Shown here: one piece after another, positions 8,861 to 17,692 of the stretch
Layout of the letters: each line of letters begins with the position of its first letter
Numbering within the stretch: the first letter of the stretch is position 1
NCBI RefSeq assembly: GCF_019343475.1
Contig: NZ_CP072453.1
Span: 4,588,001 to 4,652,000, forward strand
Direction of reading: 5' to 3'
Source: Providencia sp. R33
GTDB taxonomy: Bacteria; Pseudomonadota; Gammaproteobacteria; Enterobacterales; Enterobacteriaceae
Length of the DNA stretch: 64,000 bases
Notes under the pieces: generated by a model
What the model saw: only the letters and a program-made list of their open reading frames with translations
What the model was told of the DNA's origin: nothing
The model's database searches: none
Made by a program: the position numbers and the translations under genes

Positions 8861-9052
8861 TTTAGGATGGGTTTTTATTTATAGTGGAATACAACTGTAT
8901 GGTGTCAGTTTATACCCGTAATTCGGGATATGTCAATTAAACTGAATTAGAGTAAATTATTATATTGTTTAAAGTGAAAAGTATAGAATATATATCCAAT
9001 CTCACTAGGTGGAATTTAATTGAGATAATTACAATTATTATGTTTAATTAAA

Positions 9053-9076
9053 TAAAAAAGCCCCGGTTAGGGGGCT
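9053..9076 (-). terminator. Terminator after hpaC
   Basis: Hairpin AGCCCC / GGGGCT with a six-base loop, followed on the minus strand by TTTTTT. It begins about 20 bases after the hpaC stop codon. A classic rho-independent terminator ending the hpaBC unit. Confidence 0.9.
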
Positions 9077-9096
9077 ATGATGTATTAGATTATCCG

Positions 9097-9615
9097 TTAA
9101 GCCGTAGGCTCAAGAATTTGATGCACAACAGGGTGGAATTTACGTTTAAAGTAAACTAACCCGTGCCCTGTATCATTCACAATGATTTGTTTCATTTCAA
9201 CCATGTAGACAGAGTGCGTACCAATATCCTGCACTTGGGTGATTTCACCTTCGAGGTTGGCAAGGGCATTTTTCAGTAAAGGTTGCTGCAAAAGACCGTT
9301 GTCCCACACATTCCAGCTAAAACGCTCTTCCATTGTGGAACCTTTCATTCCCGCAAAATGGCACGCTAACTCTTCTTGGTCATGGCTAAGCACATTCACA
9401 CACAGGCGGCCATTCTTTTGAAAGACCGCATTCATTGCACTATTGCGGTTCACACATACCATCAAAGTGGGTGGCGTGTCTGTAACTGAACAGACTGCGG
9501 TTGCTGTAATTCCACAGCGACCTTCAGTGCCATCCGTGGTGACTATATTCACTGCTGCACCGAGACTTGCCATCGCATCTCTGAAACGCAGGCGATGTTC
9601 ATTTTCTAAAGACAT
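9097..9615 (-). CDS. hpaC: 4-hydroxyphenylacetate 3-monooxygenase, flavin reductase component
   Basis: A 172-residue flavin reductase (E. coli HpaC has 170) that uses NADH to make the FADH2 consumed by HpaB. It shows the flavin reductase-like domain throughout: SLGAAVNIVTTDG near the N-terminus, GITATAVCSVTDTPPTLMVCVN for flavin binding, and the C-terminal GLVYFKRKFHPV. It follows hpaB by 19 bases and is the last gene of the unit, directly before a terminator. It is a soluble cytoplasmic component acting through free diffusion of reduced flavin. Confidence 0.96.
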   Translation of the reverse strand: MSLENEHRLRFRDAMASLGAAVNIVTTDGTEGRCGITATAVCSVTDTPPTLMVCVNRNSAMNAVFQKNGRLCVNVLSHDQEELACHFAGMKGSTMEERFSWNVWDNGLLQQPLLKNALANLEGEITQVQDIGTHSVYMVEMKQIIVNDTGHGLVYFKRKFHPVVHQILEPTA

Positions 9616-9634
9616 ATTGACCTCCTGCTACTGA

Positions 9635-11197
9635 TTATTTCAGCAGCGAATCTAACTGATTAATATCATTGTTGTTATACAGGTGTGGACGTTTCCATCC
9701 ATGTTGATCGTAATCTGATAAGCAGCGATCAACCATATCTGTCATAGCTTTCATGTTGCCAGAACCTTGTGCATGACGCAGACATTGCAGACGAATTTCG
9801 TCTTGGCTACCTGCATAGTTAATTTCATACAGTTCATGGCGGCCACCAAACTCACTTCCAATTGCATCCCACATGAGTTTGAGGATCTTAATACGTTCGA
9901 CGTGATCCATTCCGTTTGAACCGCGTACATATTTTGCTAAGTACTTATCAATTTCTGGGTTGTTCATATCACGAACGCTGGATGGTAAGTAAATCAGCCC
10001 ACTCGTTACGTTACTTTCAATGATATTTTTAATTTTTGTGTAGGCCATTGGTGCCATAACACGGTAAGTCTGGATAGCTTGAGTATCAGGTAAGAATGCG
10101 CCGCCTTCCCATGCTTTCGCTTCTGAAGTCATTGCATCAGTCAATGACCAGAACAGGTTACGCCATGCAACCACTTCACCCAGATCAGCCTGTACACCAC
10201 GGAAATCAATAACACCTGTACATTCTAAACTTTTTTGTAACAATCCGGTAATGAAGTCTAATTTAACCGCTAAGCGGACACAAGCTTGTAATGGGAATAA
10301 ACGTGCAAACCCACCTTGTACTGCCCAGTTACGTGCACGGTCAAAGTCACGGTAAATCAGGACGTTTTCCCATGGAATTAATACATGATCCATCACTAAG
10401 ATGGCATCATTTTCATCGAAACGGCTAGAAAGTGGGTAATCAAATGGTGCGCCAGTTGCGCCTGCCACTAATTCATAAGATGCGCGAGAAATTAATTTCA
10501 CACCGTCGGCATCCATTGGTGCAACAAACATCAGGGCAAAGTCAGGGTTATCGCCCATCACTTGCGCGGAACCAAAACCGATAAAGTTATAGTGTGTTAG
10601 CGCTGAGTTGGTCGCAACTACTTTTGCGCCACTGACGATAATACCTGCATCAGTTTCTTTTTCGAGTTTGATATAAACGTCTTTCACTTCATCGGCAGGC
10701 TTATGGCGATCAATCGGTGGGTTAACAATCGCATGGTTAAAATACAAGCCGCTTTCTTGAATGCGTTTGTACCAATTGCGCGCGTTATCTGCGAACTGGC
10801 CATAATATTCAGGGTTGGCACCTAAACAGCTGGCGAATGCCGCCTTATAGTCTGGAGTGCGTCCCATCCATCCGTAGCTTTGGCGTGACCAATCTGCGAT
10901 GGCATCACGTTGTTGGCGTAATTCATCTGCGCTTTTTGCGAAACGGAAGAATTTGTGCGTGTATCCACCGTTACCTGTGTCGGTGTTCCAGCAAAGCTGG
11001 TCATGAGTCGTTTTATCATGGAGCGCATCATATAACTGTCCTATGGAAGCCGCTGAATTACGAAAAGCAGGGTGAGTGGTGACATCTTTTACGCGTTCGC
11101 CATAAATATAAATTTCACGGCCATCTTGTAGGCTTTTTAAGTATTCTTGGCTATTAAAAGGGCGTTTAGCGTCTGAACGAAAATCTTCTGGTTTCAT
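9635..11197 (-). CDS. hpaB: 4-hydroxyphenylacetate 3-monooxygenase, oxygenase component
   Basis: A 520-residue protein, the same length as E. coli HpaB. It hydroxylates 4-hydroxyphenylacetate to 3,4-dihydroxyphenylacetate (homoprotocatechuate) using FADH2 from HpaC and O2. The substrate and flavin-site residues reported for HpaB are present at the same numbers: Arg113 and Tyr117 in MGRTPDYKAAF and His155 in LYFNHAIVNPP. ATG 11197 is preceded by GAGGTAGAC, a strong ribosome-binding site. A 477-base intergenic region upstream suggests hpaBC has its own promoter, as in E. coli W. Such enzymes often act on other phenols as well. Confidence 0.97.
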   Translation of the reverse strand: MKPEDFRSDAKRPFNSQEYLKSLQDGREIYIYGERVKDVTTHPAFRNSAASIGQLYDALHDKTTHDQLCWNTDTGNGGYTHKFFRFAKSADELRQQRDAIADWSRQSYGWMGRTPDYKAAFASCLGANPEYYGQFADNARNWYKRIQESGLYFNHAIVNPPIDRHKPADEVKDVYIKLEKETDAGIIVSGAKVVATNSALTHYNFIGFGSAQVMGDNPDFALMFVAPMDADGVKLISRASYELVAGATGAPFDYPLSSRFDENDAILVMDHVLIPWENVLIYRDFDRARNWAVQGGFARLFPLQACVRLAVKLDFITGLLQKSLECTGVIDFRGVQADLGEVVAWRNLFWSLTDAMTSEAKAWEGGAFLPDTQAIQTYRVMAPMAYTKIKNIIESNVTSGLIYLPSSVRDMNNPEIDKYLAKYVRGSNGMDHVERIKILKLMWDAIGSEFGGRHELYEINYAGSQDEIRLQCLRHAQGSGNMKAMTDMVDRCLSDYDQHGWKRPHLYNNNDINQLDSLLK

Positions 11198-11613
11198 GTC
11201 TACCTCGTTATCTCACAATGAGGGCTTGCATTGATAGGGGACAAAGGTGCAAGCGAAATATGTTAATTTTATGTTTGTTTTCTGTTTCTTAATTGAATCG
11301 CTTTCCGAGTCGATTTTAAAGAGACTTTCGAAAGGTTCGCTGGTACTTTTCGTTGGAATCGAATGTTTATAAAAGAAATGTGATCTTACCGATGTTTTAA
11401 TATTAATGTAATTATTATTTTTAATTGAAATTACTTAAATAACATAATCTTAAAGTTTATTTATATATTAATAAAAATGTTAGTAATTAAATTTTTATGG
11501 TTGAAATTTAGTCTGCAATTTCACTTTTTGTTATTCTTGTTATGTAAAAACAAGAAAATTAAAACAAAACTGATAAGAGATAAAAATGTTTTTAATATGT
11601 AAAATTAAATGAC
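11198..11613. promoter_or_regulatory. hpaBC upstream regulatory region
   Basis: This gene-free stretch holds the presumed hpaBC promoter. Three similar, roughly evenly spaced motifs occur: CTTTCCGAGTCG at 11301, CTTTCGAAAGGTTCG at 11325 and CTTTTCGTTGGAATCG at 11346. Spacings of 24 and 21 bases are near two helical turns, so they could be AraC-type (HpaA) half-sites. The rest, about 11390-11600, is very AT-rich. No coding sequence was seen. Confidence 0.4.
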
Positions 11614-11640
11614 ATTACCGCTGAACAATTCAACGGTAAT
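11614..11640 (-). terminator. Putative terminator after hpaA
   Basis: Hairpin with arms ATTACCG / CGGTAAT plus an inner TGAA / TTCA (one mismatch, three-base loop), 35 bases after the hpaA stop. It is followed on the minus strand by a T-rich stretch rather than a pure T-run. Confidence 0.55.
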
Positions 11641-11674
11641 AAAAATTTTTCGGAGGAAGGAAAAGTTGAGTCGG

Positions 11675-12556
11675 TTAATGGATATTTTGTTCACGCCAAG
11701 TGCTTGGTGAGGAACCGACTAATCGGTTAAAAAAACGAGCAAAATAAGCAGGGTCTTTAAACCCAAGCTGGTAGGCAATTTCAGAAACAGGGCTGTCTGA
11801 AAAAATAAGTAATCGCTTTGCCTCACGTAAAATACGGTCAAAAATAAGCCGTTTTGGCGGGCGATTCGCAAATCGTCGGCACATATCTTTGAGGCGAGAT
11901 TCTGTGATACCCAGTTTTTTTGCATAGTCAGGCACAGCGAGGTGCTCATGATAATGCAAGTCAATCAATTGGTTAAACCGCTGGAACAAGCGATGTTCGC
12001 CCCTAACGCCGCTAGTCGGGTGTTCATCTAAAGGAATAGATCTTAACAGAAAGGTAAATAGGGCTTGGGCTAAAGAGGATAAAACCTGAGTTTTCCCCAC
12101 GAAGCTGTTCGCTGATTCACGCGCCATTAATGCCCAATAGTGATTGAAAGTATCAATATCTTCGGGTTTGTCAGCAGCAGACAAGCAAATAGCAGGAATA
12201 TCCACCAAGTCAGGGTGAGCAGGATAAAGGGACTCTAATAGCGGCATGATAAGATCTTGGCGCACAGTAAGCACATGACCATCCGTGTCTTCTTGAGTAA
12301 AAAAAGCATGGGCGACAGACGGTGGTGTTAAAATAAACAGCGGTGCTTGAACTGAATAGCGTGACTCGTCAAGCTGCAAGGTAATGTGGCCAGTGACCAA
12401 ATAGTGCAACTGGAAGAAACCATCATGACGATGCGCCTGCATGTCGCGACCAAAAAAGGCAGCCATGTTGCCGAAGGTTTGGTAGTGGACGTCGTCGGTG
12501 CCTTGGGTTTCGTCGTAGTCGGTACTAATATCTATATTTGTAATCATGCCCTTCAT
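11675..12556 (-). CDS. hpaA: AraC-family activator of hpaBC
   Basis: A 293-residue protein with an N-terminal cupin-like effector domain (HRHDGFFQLHYLVTGHI, about residues 40-60) and a C-terminal AraC-type double helix-turn-helix (YAKKLGITESRLKDMCRRF and SEIAYQLGFKDPAYFARFF). In E. coli, HpaA activates the hpaBC promoter in response to 4-HPA or phenylacetate. The gene lies between hpaX and hpaB as in E. coli W. Two starts are possible: ATG 12556, preceded by AGG at suitable spacing, and ATG 12547. The first falls inside the end of an ERIC-like repeat, so the repeat may supply the start signals. The protein size fits either. Confidence 0.92.
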   Translation of the reverse strand: MKGMITNIDISTDYDETQGTDDVHYQTFGNMAAFFGRDMQAHRHDGFFQLHYLVTGHITLQLDESRYSVQAPLFILTPPSVAHAFFTQEDTDGHVLTVRQDLIMPLLESLYPAHPDLVDIPAICLSAADKPEDIDTFNHYWALMARESANSFVGKTQVLSSLAQALFTFLLRSIPLDEHPTSGVRGEHRLFQRFNQLIDLHYHEHLAVPDYAKKLGITESRLKDMCRRFANRPPKRLIFDRILREAKRLLIFSDSPVSEIAYQLGFKDPAYFARFFNRLVGSSPSTWREQNIH

Positions 12557-12815
12557 ATTTCGACCTGTAGCGTTGTTGGCTACACTCCGCTACTCGGGTC
12601 ACATACTTATGTATGCTCCCCGAGATATCGTCGTTTGCCGCCTAGCTACAAGCCGAACTATTTTGGGCATCCCCACGTTTTCGACCTGTAGCGTTGTTGG
12701 CTACACTCCGTTACTCGGGTCACATACTTATGTATGCTCCTCGAGATATCGTCGTTTGCCGCCTAGCTACAAGCCGAACTATTTTGGGCATCCCCACGTT
12801 TTCGGCTTGTAGCAG
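12553..12815. repeat. ERIC-like repeat, two tandem 121-bp copies plus a partial third
   Basis: Two near-identical units begin with TTTCGACCTGTAGC at 12559 and 12680, and the start of a third lies at 12801, all 121 bases apart. Each core (for example TCGGGTCACATACTTATG followed by TATGCTCCCCGAG) is a palindrome very like the ERIC/IRU core with its TCACTTACTTATGTAAGCTCC. They fill most of the 349-base gap between hpaX and hpaA, and the hpaA start region lies at their edge. Small open frames crossing them are not real genes. Confidence 0.85.
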
Positions 12816-12905
12816 TTTGGATACAAATATATTACTGACACCCTTTAATAATTATTATGCAGCATAAATTATTAAGACATTCAAAACATTCGAATCATTA
12901 AAATA

Positions 12906-14273
12906 TTAAGGCGTTGCTCTTGGGCGTGAGTTTTTCATTGGAATAACCATGACTAACAACGCACCGACGACCAGTAAACCTGCGACAAAATATAAGCCAG
13001 AGTTGAAGCTGCCAGTTTGGTCTTTCAGCCAGCCAATGAGTAATGGGCTGACGGCAGAACCTATATTACCTGTCGCGTTGATAACCGCAATACCGATGGC
13101 ACGAGCACGTAAACTGATGGATTGGTCTGGGGTTGTCCAGAATACGGCCATCGCGGTAAATGAACCCGTTGATGCCATGATAATACCAATCAATTGAATG
13201 ATTGGATGGCTCGTCATTGCGGCGAGAACCCAACCAGCCGCGGCGAATAAATACGGTAAGGCGGTATGCATTTTCCGTTCTTGCAACCTATCTGAACGGC
13301 GGCTCCAGTAGATCATCCCCAAAATCGTACAGAATTGCGGTATCGCGGTAAGCAGACCAATCATGGCATTACTGCTGCCTTGGTTGAAGCTCTGCATGAT
13401 TTGTGGCGTCCAAATATTGATTGCACTTAACGTATTGGTTAAACAGAAATAAGCGACGGTATACATCAAAATAACAGGGGTGAAAATCTCTTTCCATAAA
13501 CTGGTATTTTGCAGGGCACTGTGGCTTTTTGACCCCTGCGGCTGTACGAGCTCCAGTTGGTCTTTATCCATCATTTCTTGCAGTGTGTCTTTATCTTCTT
13601 GTGTCAGCCATTTTGCTTTCTTCGGTGAATCATCAAGATAGAACCAAACTAAAACACCGAGAATGACGGATGGGAAGCCCTCAAGCAGGAATAACCACTG
13701 CCAGCCTTTTAAGTCTAAAATGCCATCCATCCCTAAAATATAGCCAGAAGCCAATGAACCGAACGCCATGGTGACAGGCATCGCAATCATAAATAGGGCA
13801 TTAGCACGGGCACGGAAATAGGCAGGGAACCAGTAAGTGAGGTAAACCAAAATCCCCGGAAGGAAGCCGGCTTCAGCGATACCCACTAACATCCGCAGGA
13901 CATACAAGCTTGTCGGTCCCGTGGCAAACATGGTCGCCGTTGAAGCAATCCCCCAAAGTACCATGATGGTGGCTATCCAGCGACGCGCACCAACAATCCC
14001 CAACATAATATTGCTTGGGATACCAAAAATAACGTAAGTGGCATAGAACAAGGTGGCGGCTAAACCGAACATGGTTGAGGTTAGACCGATGTCTTTCCCC
14101 ATGGTGAGACCTGCAAAGCCGATATTGATCCTATCTAAGAAAGAGAAGACAAACAGCACGAATAAAAAGACGATCAGCCGTTTGAATAATTTATTAATTA
14201 CCCGCTGCTGGGGCTCGGTTAAATTTTTATGTTGATCAGCAGGGTTAGTGCTTGCAAGTTGTTGATTACTCAT
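12906..14273 (-). CDS. hpaX: 4-hydroxyphenylacetate permease
   Basis: A 455-residue major facilitator superfamily transporter of the anion:cation symporter branch, with about twelve membrane helices. Features include FSFLDRINIGFAGLTMGKDIGLT in helix 1 and the loop after it, GIAEAGFLPGILVYLTYWFP in helices 4-5, a long central cytoplasmic loop with KKAKWLTQEDKDTLQ, and a hydrophilic C-terminus. It imports 4-HPA and is placed between hpaI and hpaA exactly as in E. coli W. A 160-base gap with an inverted repeat separates it from hpaI, so it may have a separate promoter or a processed transcript. Confidence 0.94.
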   Translation of the reverse strand: MSNQQLASTNPADQHKNLTEPQQRVINKLFKRLIVFLFVLFVFSFLDRINIGFAGLTMGKDIGLTSTMFGLAATLFYATYVIFGIPSNIMLGIVGARRWIATIMVLWGIASTATMFATGPTSLYVLRMLVGIAEAGFLPGILVYLTYWFPAYFRARANALFMIAMPVTMAFGSLASGYILGMDGILDLKGWQWLFLLEGFPSVILGVLVWFYLDDSPKKAKWLTQEDKDTLQEMMDKDQLELVQPQGSKSHSALQNTSLWKEIFTPVILMYTVAYFCLTNTLSAINIWTPQIMQSFNQGSSNAMIGLLTAIPQFCTILGMIYWSRRSDRLQERKMHTALPYLFAAAGWVLAAMTSHPIIQLIGIIMASTGSFTAMAVFWTTPDQSISLRARAIGIAVINATGNIGSAVSPLLIGWLKDQTGSFNSGLYFVAGLLVVGALLVMVIPMKNSRPRATP

Positions 14274-14374
14274 TGTAGGGCCCTCAATTCTTTCTTCTGA
14301 AAATTATTATAGGTACAAGGGACGATGAGGCAGTCATGGTGGTGTCTGCCCTTTATTGCGATTTTAATATTTCA

Positions 14375-14424
14375 CTCATTTAGATAAACCGTTTGTCTGT
14401 AGGGTAAAAAGTTATCTAAATGAG
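14375..14424. repeat. 13-bp perfect inverted repeat between hpaX and hpaI
   Basis: Arms CTCATTTAGATAA (14375-14387) and TTATCTAAATGAG (14412-14424) are perfectly complementary, with a 24-base spacer. They start 10 bases after the hpaI stop codon. No T-run follows. It could be an mRNA hairpin, an attenuator or an operator. Confidence 0.6.
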
Positions 14425-14433
14425 CTGACTTAG

Positions 14434-15240
14434 TTAGTAAACACTCGGTGTGCTGGATGTCACTTCCGAGACCGTTTTGCCAAATTTTGCGGCAAGGGCT
14501 TCTGCGGTCCGTGCTAACAGCGTGGTATCTACCCCGACAGCAACAAACAATGCGCCGAGTTTCAGATAATGTTCCGCAACCTCAGGGGCTGCCATTAAGA
14601 TGCCAGGGGCAAGTCCTGCAGCACGAATTTGCACAATCGCTTTTTCGATTGCGGCTTTGACTTCAGGGTGATTCGGATTGCCTGAAAAGCCCATGTCTGC
14701 ACTGAGATCCGCAGGGCCAATAAACACACCATCAACACCTTCAACTTTTAAGATTTCAGGGAGGTTATTCATTGCTTCACGGGTTTCGACCTGTACGATC
14801 ACACACATTTCATTGTTGGCACGAGTGAGGTAATCAGGAACGCGATTCCAGCGAGAAGCGCGAGCCAATGCACTGCCAACACCGCGGATCCCTGCTGGTG
14901 GGTAGCGTGTTGCGCGTACAGCTTGCTTCGCTTGTTCGGCGTTTTGTACCATTGGTAGCAATAAAGTTTGCGCGCCAATATCCAACAGTTGTTTTATGAT
15001 CACTGGATCATTCCACGGTGGGCGAACAACAGGTTGTGATGGGTAAGGGGCGATCGCTTGCAATTGCGATAATGTCGTTTGCACATTATTCGGTGCATGT
15101 TCGCCATCGATCAACAACCAGTCAAAGCCCGCGCCCGCTAACAACTCGGCACTATATGGGCTGCATAAACCTAGCCATAAACCAATTTGAGGTTGGCCGC
15201 TTTTTAACGCTTTTTTAAATTTATTTTCTAAGATGTCCAT
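14434..15240 (-). CDS. hpaI: 2,4-dihydroxyhept-2-ene-1,7-dioate (HHED) aldolase
   Basis: A 268-residue class II aldolase of the HpcH/HpaI family. It cleaves 4-hydroxy-2-ketoheptane-1,7-dioate into pyruvate and succinic semialdehyde. Visible signatures are WLGLCSPYSAELLAGAGFDWLLIDGEHAPN with the catalytic base region, LLPMVQNAEQAKQAVRATRYPP, and the metal-binding EGVDGVFIGPADLSADMG. ATG 15240 is chosen because AAGGAAATCACG precedes it; an earlier frame start at 15258 would overlap hpaH. Ten bases separate it from hpaH. Its product is handled by the gabD gene in the same cluster. Confidence 0.95.
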   Translation of the reverse strand: MDILENKFKKALKSGQPQIGLWLGLCSPYSAELLAGAGFDWLLIDGEHAPNNVQTTLSQLQAIAPYPSQPVVRPPWNDPVIIKQLLDIGAQTLLLPMVQNAEQAKQAVRATRYPPAGIRGVGSALARASRWNRVPDYLTRANNEMCVIVQVETREAMNNLPEILKVEGVDGVFIGPADLSADMGFSGNPNHPEVKAAIEKAIVQIRAAGLAPGILMAAPEVAEHYLKLGALFVAVGVDTTLLARTAEALAAKFGKTVSEVTSSTPSVY

Positions 15241-15250
15241 CGTGATTTCC

Positions 15251-16054
15251 TTATACAAAACGGCAGCTTATAGAGCCCATATTGCCGTAATCGACGTGGA
15301 ATACATCGCCTTTACGTGCAGGAACAGGGCGGGTAAATGAACCCCCAAGAATGATCTGGCCGGGTTCAAGTTGAACATTATGTGGCGCCAATTTATTGGC
15401 TAACCATGCAACGCCATTGGCAGGGTGATTCAGCACTGCTGCCGCAACACCTGACTCTTCAATGACACCATTGCGATAAAGCAGGGCGCTGATCCAACGC
15501 ATATCTAAATCGCGTGGTTTAATTGGGCGTCCGCCTAAAATAACCGCGGCGTTTGCGGCGTTATCTGAGATAGTATCGAACACTTTACGTGGGCGATTAG
15601 TTTCAGGATCATTGTTATGGCAACGGGCATCGATCAGCTCAAGTGCGGGGATCACATAGTCAGTGGCGTTATAAACATCAAAAATAGTGCAGTTTGGCCC
15701 ACGCAGTGGTTTTGCTAAAACGAACGCGAGTTCAACTTCAATGCGCGGTACGATAAAGCGGTCGGTTGGGATGTCACAGCCATCATCAAAAAACATATCA
15801 TCAAGTAGCGCACCGTAATCTGGCTCATCAATTTGTGAGCTGGCCTGCATCGCTTTTGATGTTAGCCCAATTTTATGGCCTTTAAGCACACGCCCTTCAG
15901 CGATTTTTAACCCAACCCATTCTTTTTGAACGGCATAAGCATCGTCGATCGTCATTTCAGGGTGATCTAAAGAAATCTGGCGGATCTGCTCACGGCTTTT
16001 CTCCGCTTGATTTAGACGCTGTGCTATTTGCAAGATTATGTCTTTCTGTAACAT
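15251..16054 (-). CDS. hpaH: 2-oxo-hept-4-ene-1,7-dioate hydratase
   Basis: A 267-residue member of the hydratase/decarboxylase family, the length of E. coli HpaH (HpcG). It adds water to 2-oxohept-4-ene-1,7-dioate in the lower homoprotocatechuate meta-cleavage pathway. Family phrases include LKGHKIGLTSKAMQ, EPDYGALLDDMF and the metal-binding IEVELAFVLAKPL. AAAGGAAAATAAG precedes the ATG. It is followed by hpaI after ten bases, while a 174-base gap with ERIC remnants lies between it and gabD upstream. Confidence 0.95.
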   Translation of the reverse strand: MLQKDIILQIAQRLNQAEKSREQIRQISLDHPEMTIDDAYAVQKEWVGLKIAEGRVLKGHKIGLTSKAMQASSQIDEPDYGALLDDMFFDDGCDIPTDRFIVPRIEVELAFVLAKPLRGPNCTIFDVYNATDYVIPALELIDARCHNNDPETNRPRKVFDTISDNAANAAVILGGRPIKPRDLDMRWISALLYRNGVIEESGVAAAVLNHPANGVAWLANKLAPHNVQLEPGQIILGGSFTRPVPARKGDVFHVDYGNMGSISCRFV

Positions 16055-16080
16055 CTTATTTTCCTTTTGTACCTCAGCTC

Positions 16081-16190
16081 GTCATACTTCGAGTGAGAAC
16101 TACGTTAACTGCCTTGTTCTCACTCGAATTATTTAGAGCTAACAATTTGGATTTAAAATCATCCGTTCAAGTTATACTTCGAGCTTAGGT
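16081..16190. repeat. ERIC-like remnant, internally deleted
   Basis: 16081-16138 starts GTCATACTTCGAG and ends CTCGAATTATTTAGAG, the two ends of an ERIC element, but only about 30 bases with an inner inverted repeat (GAGTGAGAAC / GTTCTCACTC) lie between them. A second terminus-like piece, GTTATACTTCGAG, starts at 16171. The gabD-hpaH gap holds nothing else recognisable. Confidence 0.6.
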
Positions 16191-16228
16191 TTTATCTGCG
16201 ATTTTTTGAAAAATAGTCTGCTAATTAA

Positions 16229-17692
16229 CTAGTTAGAAAGACCGCCAAAGCAGAGGTATTTCACTTCCAGATAATCTTCAATCCCGTAGCGCGAACCTTC
16301 ACGCCCCAGTCCAGACTGCTTAATGCCACCAAATGGGGCGACTTCATTCGAAATAATGCCTTCGTTGATACCCACCATGCCGCTTTCTAATGCTTCAGCA
16401 ACGCGGTAGATACGGCCGATATCCCGTGAATAGAAATAAGATGCCAAGCCAAATTCAGTGTCATTGGCAAGGGCGATAGCCTCTTCTTCATCACGGAATT
16501 TAAATAAAGGTGCTAATGGGCCAAAGGTTTCTTCTTTGGCAACTTTCATGGATTTTGTCACGCCAGTGATAACAGTAGGTTCAAAGAACAAGCCACCTAA
16601 ACTTGCTACTTTGCCGCCAGCAATCACTTTTGCCCCATGAGAAACAGCATCCGCAATGTGCTCGGAAACTTTGTCGATAGCCGCTTGGTTAATTAATGGG
16701 CCTTGTTGGGAATCGGCTTGTGTTGCAGGGCCAATTTTGAGTGCGTTAACCGCTTTGGCTAAGCGAGCTGCAAACTCATCATAAACACCCTCTTGCACTA
16801 AAATGCGGTTTGCACATACGCAAGTTTGGCCGCTATTACGGAATTTCGCGGCTAAAGCACCTTGAACTGCCGCGTCTAAATCGGCATCATCAAACACAAT
16901 AAACGGTGCGTTACCGCCAAGTTCTAATGACATTTTTTTCACTGTGTTGGCACACTGTTCCATCAATAATTTACCAATACGGGTTGAGCCAGTGAATGTC
17001 AGCTTGCGCACGATTGGGCTTGAGGTCATCACGCCACCAATAGCTGGTGCGTCAGTGCCTGGAACAATATTAAACACCCCAGCAGGAATGCCCGCTTCTT
17101 CGCCAAGAACGGCTAGCGCAAGGGCAGACAGTGGAGTTTCAGCCGCAGGTTTCAGCACCATCGTACAGCCTGCCGCAAGGGCTGGGCCCACTTTGCGCGT
17201 GATCATCGCATTCGGGAAGTTCCACGGTGTGATAGCCGCGACAACGCCCACAGGTTGTTTGATGGTCACAAGGCGGCGACCTGGTAATGGTGATGGAATG
17301 CTTTCACCGTAAACACGCTTACCTTCTTCAGCAAACCACTCAATAAAGCTAGCACCGTAAGCAATCTCACCCATCGATTCTGTCATCGATTTGCCTTGCT
17401 CTGCGCTTAGCAGTTGCGCTAACTCTTTTTGGTTATCCATCATTAAACGGAACCATTTATTTAAGATTTGGCTACGCTCTTTAGCAGTTTTTGCACGCCA
17501 AGCGGGCAAGGCTTTTTCGGCTGCTTCGATAGCGCGTTGGGTTTCTACTGCGCCCACATTGCTGACTTTGGCAATCACCGTGTTATCCGCAGGGTTAGTC
17601 ACCTCAAACACACTTTTGTCTTGGGCATCAACCCATTGACCGTTAATGTAAGCCTGTTGGCGGAATAATGTAGAATTGGTGTTTATGCTCAT
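16229..17692 (-). CDS. gabD: NADP-type succinate-semialdehyde dehydrogenase
   Basis: A 487-residue aldehyde dehydrogenase closest in motifs to E. coli GabD: TPWNFPNAMITRK, MSLELGGNAPFIVFDDADLD with general base Glu257, and FRNSGQTCVCANR with catalytic Cys291 and the neighbouring Cys293 of the GabD-type CVC motif. The C-terminus (NEVAPFGGIKQSGLGREGSRYGIEDYLE) is also GabD-like. It oxidises succinic semialdehyde to succinate. The start overlaps the end of the MFS gene by four bases (ATGA), so it is coupled to the hpa transcription unit. Its place upstream of hpaH and hpaI, which release succinic semialdehyde, strongly suggests it finishes the 4-HPA pathway here. Confidence 0.92.
   Translation of the reverse strand: MSINTNSTLFRQQAYINGQWVDAQDKSVFEVTNPADNTVIAKVSNVGAVETQRAIEAAEKALPAWRAKTAKERSQILNKWFRLMMDNQKELAQLLSAEQGKSMTESMGEIAYGASFIEWFAEEGKRVYGESIPSPLPGRRLVTIKQPVGVVAAITPWNFPNAMITRKVGPALAAGCTMVLKPAAETPLSALALAVLGEEAGIPAGVFNIVPGTDAPAIGGVMTSSPIVRKLTFTGSTRIGKLLMEQCANTVKKMSLELGGNAPFIVFDDADLDAAVQGALAAKFRNSGQTCVCANRILVQEGVYDEFAARLAKAVNALKIGPATQADSQQGPLINQAAIDKVSEHIADAVSHGAKVIAGGKVASLGGLFFEPTVITGVTKSMKVAKEETFGPLAPLFKFRDEEEAIALANDTEFGLASYFYSRDIGRIYRVAEALESGMVGINEGIISNEVAPFGGIKQSGLGREGSRYGIEDYLEVKYLCFGGLSN

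Noticed and set aside
12386..12812. Short plus-strand open frames across the ERIC copies near hpaA
   Set aside because: Two frames encode the same repeated peptide because they read the 121-bp repeat; no ribosome-binding site and no family resemblance.
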